Positions 7,340-11,873 of a stretch of DNA of 11,873 nucleotides are shown one piece after another. Position 1 is the stretch's first letter; the number at the start of each line of letters is the position of its first letter. The stretch is taken from the NCBI GenBank assembly GCA_035353855.1, contig DAOQAK010000076.1, forward strand, positions 1 through 11,873. Reading direction: 5' to 3'. Position numbers and translations under genes: made by a program. The stretch is from Bacteroidales bacterium. Lineage in GTDB: Bacteria > Bacteroidota > Bacteroidia > Bacteroidales > CG2-30-32-10. The notes under the pieces were generated by a model. The model made no database searches, was not told the origin of the DNA, and saw only the letters and a list, made by a program, of their open reading frames with translations.

Positions 7340-8071
7340 ATGAAAATAAAATGTATAGCTATCGACGATGAACCTCCTGCACTGATGCAGATGGAAGATT
7401 ATATTTCAAAAATTCCTTTTCTTGAATTAGTGAAAACTTTTGATAATGGATTGGAATCGCTCGAATTCATTAAAAAAAATGAGATCGACCTTATTTTCCT
7501 CGACATACAAATGGAAGGGTTTAGCGGTTTGCAATTATTAAATGTGATGAAGAAAAAACCACGTATCATCCTTACTACCGCTTACGATCGTTATGCAATA
7601 CAGGCTTTCGACCTTGATGTTTCGGATTATTTGCTTAAACCCATTTCGTTCGAACGTTTCCTGAAAGCAGTTGAAAAAGTTTATGACCAAATTTCTTCTT
7701 CACAAAAAACAGCTGTCCCTCCTGTTGTTGTTGCCGAACCTGCCCAAGAAGGGAAGAACTATATTTTTGTAAAAACAGAATACCGGATGCAGCGTGTCGA
7801 TTTTAAAGACATCCTTTATGTTGAAGGATTAAAGGAATATTTAATTATTCAAACAGCTACCGGACGCGTTATTACACTTCAGAATTTTAAGACCATGGAA
7901 GAAATGCTGCCTTCATCAAACTTTGTAAGGGTACATAAATCGTACATGGTGGCTATGGATAAAATAGAATTTGTGGAACGAAACCGAATTAAAATTTCTG
8001 ATAAACTTATTCCTATTGGCGATACCTACCGAAAGATATTTTTTGAATTACTAGATAAGAAAGGGATTTAA
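7340..8071 (+). CDS. LytTR-family response regulator
   Basis: The 243-residue protein has a receiver domain at about 3-118: acidic pocket Asp9/Asp10, phosphoacceptor Asp55 in LIFLDIQM, Thr80 in ILTTAYD and Lys100 in LLKP. A short Pro/Ala/Val-rich linker (about 121-137) leads to a LytTR DNA-binding domain at about 139-240 (YIFVKTEYRMQRV, ILYVEGLKEYLII, FVRVHKSYMVAMDKI, IPIGDTYRK). LytTR proteins usually bind as dimers to two direct repeats spaced by about two helical turns. It is the third gene of the kinase operon and the evident partner of the intact kinase. No terminator follows; a 21-bp-period repeat array starts within about 30 bp of the stop. Its target genes are unknown; the divergent TonB-domain pair is a candidate. 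Confidence 0.96.
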   Translation: MKIKCIAIDDEPPALMQMEDYISKIPFLELVKTFDNGLESLEFIKKNEIDLIFLDIQMEGFSGLQLLNVMKKKPRIILTTAYDRYAIQAFDLDVSDYLLKPISFERFLKAVEKVYDQISSSQKTAVPPVVVAEPAQEGKNYIFVKTEYRMQRVDFKDILYVEGLKEYLIIQTATGRVITLQNFKTMEEMLPSSNFVRVHKSYMVAMDKIEFVERNRIKISDKLIPIGDTYRKIFFELLDKKGI

Positions 8072-8099
8072 GAGCAGTTTGTCGTTTACAAACAAGTTT

Positions 8100-8372
8100 G
8101 TTGCTATAAAAAATTTAGTTGTTTCCCCAATATAGCTTGTTATTTCATGAACACAACTGCTTGTTTCCTGAAAATTGTTTGTTGTTTCCGCAACACAACC
8201 CTTTATTTCCTAAACACAATTCATTGTTTCCTAAATACAGTTGTTTATTTCCTAAAGGTAACCCTTAGTTTCCTGAATACAACCGCTTGTTTCCATGACA
8301 CAACCCTTTGTTTCCCAAAACATGCAGGTTAAAAACCAAAACATGCAGGCTGTTACCAAAAAATAGTTAAGC
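8100..8372. repeat. Tandem array of a degenerate 21-bp unit (about 13 units)
   Basis: Units start at 8100, 8121, 8142 and every 21 bp to 8352, with no insertion or deletion. Most begin (G/A)TTTCC at unit positions 1-6 (for example 8121, 8163, 8184, 8205, 8226, 8247, 8268, 8289, 8310) and have ACAAC or a close variant at 12-16. Together with the next unit this often gives ACAA-N4-TTGT, a small palindrome. In the last units the sequence changes but the period holds: CCAAAACATGCAGG is at 8315-8328 and exactly again at 8336-8349, and GTTACC starts the unit at 8352. The first unit (8100) is weak, and the last overlaps the end of the convergent gene. Confidence 0.85.
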
Positions 8373-9131
8373 AGTTTTAGTGAATTTTATTCCACTTACT
8401 TCTTTATATTCTGGGCTTGTTGAACCGTATACCGACTTTACATAAACCTTAACATCCATTGCTATATCGTATAACCCAATGTTTTCTTTATAAAAGATCT
8501 TATTACGGTCTATACGGGCATTACTTAATGCAGTTATGGTGTTTATTACCGCGGTATTCTTTGCCTTCATACTTGCCAGCATTGTATTTAATGCTGTAAC
8601 CTTTAAATCTGTTTCGTTAGGAATGTAGCCTGTTTCTGTTGAAAGTAAATTGATAAGTTTAGCAAAATTATCAAGACGATTATCGTAACTCATTTGCGAT
8701 GCTGATATTTGTTTAATTTCTTCGCTTATAGTATTTCCTTCCGGTTGTGTTTCGGAAAGTTTACGGGGAAGGGGCATAATTTCTTTTTTTTGTGTAGCTC
8801 TTTTGCCAGTGATTTTTCGGGTGATGGTTTTCGCATCATCAATTTTTTGCACTGTAACTTCGGAACTTTCCAATGCACTTAAAACGCGTGTTGTGAATTT
8901 ACTTAAAGGGTTAAACAAGATTTCGCGTGCATCGACAGCCACTGAATAAGCATTAAACTTGTCCTTTACAGTTGCCAGTGATGTTTGGGCAGTAGTAAAC
9001 AAGGTGTTTAATGCTGTGAGTTTAAGAGCTGCTTTAGCGGGGTTGTAAGTTGCACCATATCCTGTACAAAAGGAAATTAATTGTTCAAAATTGGCTACAT
9101 TCTTGGCGTGGCCGGTTTCATTAGTTTTCAT
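8367..9131 (-). CDS. Hypothetical protein with internal duplication
   Basis: The 254-residue protein has no signal peptide or membrane segment and is probably cytoplasmic and mainly helical. It consists of two related halves. Residues 15-90 read FEQLISF...GATYNP...LKLTALNTL, and residues 155-240 read FAKLINLL...GYIPN...LKVTALNTM; both go on with Ala-rich helices and a later (A/D)R--I-F segment. A basic linker (about 103-124) separates them. The N-terminus is MKTNETGHA and the C-terminus ends SPEYKEVSGIKFTK. I have the impression of similar hypothetical proteins in many Bacteroidetes, but no function is known to me. Its 3' end runs into the 21-bp repeat array. A second copy of its first nine codons lies about 310 bp upstream. 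No consensus promoter was found; the leader contains strong hairpins. It could belong to a mobile or genome-interspersed repeat. Confidence 0.8.
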   Translation of the reverse strand: MKTNETGHAKNVANFEQLISFCTGYGATYNPAKAALKLTALNTLFTTAQTSLATVKDKFNAYSVAVDAREILFNPLSKFTTRVLSALESSEVTVQKIDDAKTITRKITGKRATQKKEIMPLPRKLSETQPEGNTISEEIKQISASQMSYDNRLDNFAKLINLLSTETGYIPNETDLKVTALNTMLASMKAKNTAVINTITALSNARIDRNKIFYKENIGLYDIAMDVKVYVKSVYGSTSPEYKEVSGIKFTKTA

Positions 9132-9162
9132 AGTTTTATTTTTTTATGTTTATAATTTATTA

Positions 9163-9208
9163 TTGCTACCTACTTTTTCCTTGATAAAAAAGTAGCAAAA
9201 AATCAAGG
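9163..9208. repeat. Overlapping alternative hairpins upstream of the hypothetical gene
   Basis: Three sets of complementary arms interleave. CCTTGAT (9179-9185) pairs with ATCAAGG (9202-9208). TTGCTAC (9163-9169) pairs with GTAGCAA (9192-9198). TACTTTTT (9171-9178) pairs with AAAAAGTA (9187-9194). All arms are perfect. The first stem crosses the other two, so they exclude each other or form a pseudoknot. The element begins about 32 bp upstream of the ATG at 9131. Confidence 0.6.
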
Positions 9209-9367
9209 CTACCAGTAAATTTCTGTAAAAGCTACAGTTTGATTTTTACCCCGAAAACAAACTCGTCGTCACGATTAAAAATCGTTACTCCTCAAACAGC
9301 GTTTTCTTAGCTTTACCAATCACACAAAATCAAACTTTGTTTTACTACGAAATTTCCTGAAGGCCTT
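9205..9367. repeat. Quasi-palindromic element of about 163 bp (MITE-like)
   Basis: Successive perfect arms face each other around a centre near 9286: AAGGC (9205-9209) with GCCTT (9363-9367); CAG (9213-9215) with CTG (9357-9359); AAATTTC (9217-9223) with GAAATTT (9349-9355); GTAAAA (9225-9230) with TTTTAC (9340-9345); AGTTTGATTTT (9236-9246) with AAAATCAAACT (9326-9336). Further in are GAAAAC (9253-9258) with GTTTTC (9301-9306) and ACGATT (9271-9276) with AATCGT (9280-9285). No frame of note lies inside. The ordered arms argue for one long hairpin or a non-autonomous mobile element. No transposase or clear target-site duplication was seen. Confidence 0.6.
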
Positions 9368-9374
9368 CTGCAAA

Positions 9375-9443
9375 TTATTTTTCTTTTTGCTTTTTCCTGC
9401 TCAGATATTTTTTGGGAGCGTGGCCGGTTTCATTTGTTTTCAT
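9375..9443 (-). pseudogene. 5' remnant of a paralogue of the hypothetical gene (22 codons)
   Basis: From ATG at 9443 the minus strand reads MKTNETGHA, identical to the first nine residues of the 254-residue protein, then turns to PKKYLSRKKQKEK and stops at 9375. The shared part continues into the leader: 9418-9450 matches 9106-9138 at 32 of 33 bases. The basic tail has no counterpart in the full gene. It may be a gene fragment left by duplication and rearrangement, or a real very small basic protein that shares a start cassette. A longer in-frame extension upstream to 9719 lacks coding character and is not accepted. Confidence 0.5.
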
Positions 9444-9450
9444 AGTTTTA
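9418..9450. repeat. 33-bp direct duplicate of gene start (other copy 9106-9138)
   Basis: Positions 9418-9450 and 9106-9138 are identical except for one base (T9434 versus A9122) and lie in the same orientation, 312 bp apart. They cover the first nine codons of the hypothetical gene and seven bases of its leader. The hairpin cluster and the quasi-palindrome lie between the two copies. Confidence 0.85.
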
Positions 9451-9510
9451 AAAATTAATTGGTTATTAACTATTAATAAAACGCAGGTAAAAAGAAAATT
9501 ATTGTTTAAT

Positions 9511-9542
9511 TGAATGATGGGATGATTGAATGATAGAATGAT
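9511..9542. repeat. Four 8-bp tandem repeats
   Basis: Units TGAATGAT, GGGATGAT, TGAATGAT and AGAATGAT follow one another without gaps. This is a small microsatellite-like tract in non-coding spacer. Confidence 0.75.
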
Positions 9543-9797
9543 CAGAAAAATTGAAAGAGTGAAATATTTACCAGATATAAACCCAACCCTACCACCTAAG
9601 TGAAAAAACCTGCAAACTATAAACTCGCTATTGCTTTTTAAAAATATTTTACAGTTTCCACGAAAAATATTTTTAGTAAAAAATATATTCTTATGAATTT
9701 CATTGTTTAACGCTTGCAAAAATCATTTTATCTAATTCATGCATTGATATAAAAATATCAAATACGGCATAAAATAATTATTTTCAGGCAATTATGT

Positions 9798-9826
9798 TTT
9801 GCGGTTTAATAAAATATTTAGATTTG
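9798..9826 (+). promoter_or_regulatory. Bacteroidetes-type promoter of the secreted-protein operon
   Basis: TTTG (9798-9801), 17-bp spacer, then TAGATTTG (9819-9826), an exact TAnnTTTG match. Transcription should start near 9832, about 22 bases before the ATG at 9855. Confidence 0.7.
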
Positions 9827-9854
9827 TAGCGATAATATTTACAACTAAATAATA

Positions 9855-10712
9855 ATGAAAATAAAATATATTATAATTACAACAATTGTAATATTATTTT
9901 TCTGCAATTTTTTAACTGCACAGAATACTAATTACAAAACTCCTTATAAATTGCTTGATGCCACACAGCCAATGTGGAAGTTCTGGCTTGCTTTTGAAGA
10001 TGCGACAGGTGCAAAAGATACTATTTGGGCAATATGGGATACACTTGCTACTTCCTCGGGGGTAGATACATTATTTGGAGAAGGGGCTATCCATATGAAT
10101 TATAATAATTTTAATGTTTTTATAGGTAATTCAAATGGGGATACCACAAAGGTTAGTGCATTAGATTTTTTAGGTTCACATCAACTTTCTGTTCAAGCAA
10201 TAAATTACCAATACCCTATAAGTATTAGTTGGGATACTTCTTTATTTCATGCACCTTTACCTTTTCCAATTGGTTGTATAAGTAGTGCCCGTATTGATAA
10301 TGACTATTTCTTTTTAGTAAATAATGATCCTTTACTTCAAGCATATAATATGCTTTTAGATAATAACGTACCAGCACCATTTTTTAGTTGGGGAACGCAA
10401 AGTCAATTTCCAATGAATTTTATCATTTCATATAATCCGGTTGGGGTTAATGAACTATTTAAAAATGAAAATTCTATATTTATATTTCCAAATCCTTTTA
10501 AGAATAAATTAACTATAAAATCTCAAATACCAATTTCTGCTATCGAAGTATTTACTACTGATGGCAAAAGTGTTTATTCTGAAAAAAATATTAAAATGAA
10601 TAAATTTTATAATTATGAATTAATTATAAATAAAATTAAACCAGCTTTTTATATAATAAAAATTACAAATGAATTAAACCAAATTACATATGAAAAAATT
10701 ATTAAAAGCTAA
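9855..10712 (+). CDS. Secreted protein with T9SS C-terminal sorting domain
   Basis: The 285-residue protein begins with a Sec signal peptide (about 1-22, hydrophobic IIITTIVILFF, then FLTAQ). Residues about 207-285 form a type A T9SS sorting domain: IFIFPNPFKNKLTI, IEVFTTDGKSVY, FYIIKITNE and a final strand ending in KIIKS. Proteins with this tail cross the outer membrane through the type IX machinery and are released or attached to the surface after the tail is cut off. The part between (about 26-200) is rich in Trp, Asn and Asp, looks beta-rich and was not recognised; it has no catalytic motif I can name. It is the first gene of a three-gene unit and has its own good promoter. Its sequence is visibly more AT-rich than the kinase and peptidase genes, which could mean transfer or fast evolution. 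Confidence 0.88.
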   Translation: MKIKYIIITTIVILFFCNFLTAQNTNYKTPYKLLDATQPMWKFWLAFEDATGAKDTIWAIWDTLATSSGVDTLFGEGAIHMNYNNFNVFIGNSNGDTTKVSALDFLGSHQLSVQAINYQYPISISWDTSLFHAPLPFPIGCISSARIDNDYFFLVNNDPLLQAYNMLLDNNVPAPFFSWGTQSQFPMNFIISYNPVGVNELFKNENSIFIFPNPFKNKLTIKSQIPISAIEVFTTDGKSVYSEKNIKMNKFYNYELIINKIKPAFYIIKITNELNQITYEKIIKS

Positions 10713-10733
10713 ACATTTTTAAATAAACTTAAC

Positions 10734-11660
10734 ATGAAAAATAAATTTAAAATTATATTTTTTGCTGCATTTTTATTTTGTAATAATATGAATGCTCAAG
10801 AATGGGCTCCTGTTGGGGCTAAATGGTATTACGATTTTAATATAACTCCTTCTATTGGATATGTAAAAATCGAATATATTAAAGATACTATTATTAATAG
10901 CAATACTTGTAAAGTCTTAAAAAAAATCAGATTCTCGTATGATTATCCTGGTGTATATAATACAGTATCACTTGGGAATGAATATATTTTCCAAAATGGA
11001 AGTAAAGTTTATAACTATAAATATGGACAATTTTATCTATTATATGATTTTTTTGCAAATACTAATGATATTTGGACAATTGCGGCTACAAATAGAGACA
11101 GCCAAAGCGGTTGTGATACTATTGGGAAAGTTAAGGTAGATAGCACAAATATAATAATAATAAAAAATGACACATTTAAAATTATTTATACAAGTTCTTA
11201 TCAAAATTCAGATTGGGTATATACAGGTCCTATAGTTGAGAAACTTGGTTGCATTGGATATATGCTTCCCGAACCATACCTATGTTATATTGATCATAAT
11301 GAAGGAGGAAATTTAAGATGTTATAGTGATTCATTTTATGCTTACCAAAAAGATTCATTATTGCCTTGTGATTTTATTAATAGTATCGATGAAACAATTA
11401 TAGATGATCATTTTTTAAAAATATATCCTAATCCCACGAATAATATTTTAAATATATCTACAACCTTACAGGATGGAAATACAATAGAGTTAATAGAAAT
11501 TTATAACTGTTTTGGACAGCTAATAAAAAAAACAGACATTAATAATTCATATAAAAAGTTTAACCACATTATTAATATTCAATCATTATCATCAGGAATA
11601 TATTTAATGAGAATAAAAACAAATTATAACTATTTCGAAAAAAAGATTATTAAAAATTAA
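10734..11660 (+). CDS. Secreted protein with T9SS C-terminal sorting domain
   Basis: The 308-residue protein has a signal peptide (about 1-21, ending NAQ) followed by EWAPVGAKWYYDF, a start I associate with Bacteroidetes surface proteins. The T9SS sorting domain covers about 227-308: LKIYPNPTNNILNIS, IELIEIYNCFGQLIKK, LSSGIYLMRIKT and FEKKIIKN. The middle region has seven Cys (Cys59, 127, 173, 184, 196, 212 and 259 in the tail) and a stretch EGGNLRCYSDS at 190-200; disulfides are possible. No enzymatic motif is evident. It starts 21 bp after the preceding gene, with no terminator between, so both are likely one transcript. It shares the same AT-rich composition. The two proteins are alike in signal and tail but not clearly in the central part. 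Confidence 0.88.
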   Translation: MKNKFKIIFFAAFLFCNNMNAQEWAPVGAKWYYDFNITPSIGYVKIEYIKDTIINSNTCKVLKKIRFSYDYPGVYNTVSLGNEYIFQNGSKVYNYKYGQFYLLYDFFANTNDIWTIAATNRDSQSGCDTIGKVKVDSTNIIIIKNDTFKIIYTSSYQNSDWVYTGPIVEKLGCIGYMLPEPYLCYIDHNEGGNLRCYSDSFYAYQKDSLLPCDFINSIDETIIDDHFLKIYPNPTNNILNISTTLQDGNTIELIEIYNCFGQLIKKTDINNSYKKFNHIINIQSLSSGIYLMRIKTNYNYFEKKIIKN

Positions 11661-11673
11661 ATAATATAAAAAC

Positions 11674-11856
11674 ATGAAAAAGATTATTCATTTAATTGTA
11701 TTAATTTCATTTACAAAAATGGGATTTTGCCAATTTCAACCAATGGGATGTCAAACTATTGATACTACTTCAAGTGGAGCTAAAATTGTTAATTGTTCAA
11801 TGGCTTCGACAGCTTTTCTACTCAAAGAAAACAGGTTTGCAAAAAATCAAGATTGA
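11674..11856 (+). CDS. Short secreted protein, possibly truncated
   Basis: The frame starts 13 bp after the preceding stop and gives 60 residues: a signal peptide (about 1-19, ending GFC) and then about 40 residues (QFQPMGCQTID, two further-apart Cys-containing stretches) with no sorting domain. For a third gene in an operon of T9SS cargo this is too short. The last codons (from about 11800) differ in feel from the AT-rich upstream part, and 11839-11851 (GCAAAAAATCAAG) repeats a string of the hairpin zone at 9195-9207. An insertion or rearrangement may have cut the gene. In another frame 11794-11873 stays open to the window end. It may also be a real short exported peptide. Confidence 0.5.
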   Translation: MKKIIHLIVLISFTKMGFCQFQPMGCQTIDTTSSGAKIVNCSMASTAFLLKENRFAKNQD

Positions 11857-11873
11857 ATGAGCTGAAAATTTTC

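Larger units (their letters stand above)
9451..9854. other. Intergenic spacer upstream of the secreted-protein operon
   Basis: About 400 bp with no credible gene. It contains the 8-bp tandem repeats (9511-9542), a perfect 7-bp inverted repeat TTGATAT (9744-9750) / ATATCAA (9755-9761) with loop AAAA about 37 bp upstream of the -33 element, and the promoter at 9798-9826. The rest is AT-rich and unremarkable. Confidence 0.5.

Noticed and set aside
8089..8102. CAAAC-AA-GTTTG after the regulator stop as a terminator.
   Set aside because: Short AT-rich stem and no T-run follows; it is more likely the degenerate start of the repeat array.
8147..8332. A 61-residue plus-strand frame with a 7-residue Cys/Phe/Thr pattern inside the array.
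   Set aside because: The pattern follows directly from the 21-bp repeat (7 codons per unit); there is no other sign of coding.
8100..8372. Array considered as a CRISPR.
   Set aside because: The period is only 21 bp, there is no constant repeat with variable spacers, and no cas genes are near.
9375..9719. A 114-residue minus-strand frame upstream of the remnant.
   Set aside because: The part before the internal ATG at 9443 covers spacer with simple repeats and has no coding character; only the last 22 codons relate to a gene start.

Overview
The window looks like a chromosomal segment of a Bacteroidetes (Bacteroidota) bacterium, probably Bacteroidales- or Flavobacteria-like. The grounds are the AT-rich sequence, gene starts without Shine-Dalgarno sites but with A-rich leaders, two promoters of the phylum-specific TTG/TTTG...TAnnTTTG type, proteins ending in type IX secretion (T9SS) sorting domains, and a LytS/LytTR-type two-component system. 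No rRNA, tRNA, CRISPR array or transposase gene was seen.

Left part (1-1082): the N-terminal 242 residues of a Fic-family AMP-transferase lie on the minus strand and run off the left edge. The putative promoter carries three copies of an 8-bp element (TCTTTACA/TGTAAAGA), which looks like an operator. Rightward of it, on the plus strand, are a possible 21-residue Cys/Pro/Trp peptide and two related short hairpins.

Middle (1083-8071): a full-length, secreted, two-domain M16 zinc peptidase (minus) is followed by two tandem small periplasmic proteins made of only a TonB C-terminal-like domain (minus), with a strong terminator after the pair. Divergent from the pair is a plus-strand operon of two tandem LytS/YehU-type membrane histidine kinases and a LytTR response regulator. 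The first kinase is intact. The second has Lys where the phosphoacceptor His should be and an eroded G-box, so it looks like a pseudokinase partner.

Repeat-rich zone (8072-9854): the response regulator is followed directly by about 13 units of a degenerate tandem repeat of exactly 21 bp (two helical turns). It ends in the 3' end of a convergent gene for a 254-residue protein of unknown function with an internal duplication. Upstream of that gene are a set of overlapping hairpins, a quasi-palindrome of about 163 bp, and a second copy of the gene's 5' end (33 bp, one mismatch) fused to a different short reading frame. This looks like a MITE-like or repeat-associated gene remnant.

Right part (9855-11873): behind a perfect Bacteroidetes-type promoter lies an AT-richer operon of secreted proteins. 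Two carry signal peptides and T9SS C-terminal sorting domains. The third has a signal peptide but ends after 60 residues in sequence that shares a 13-bp string with the hairpin zone, and may be truncated.
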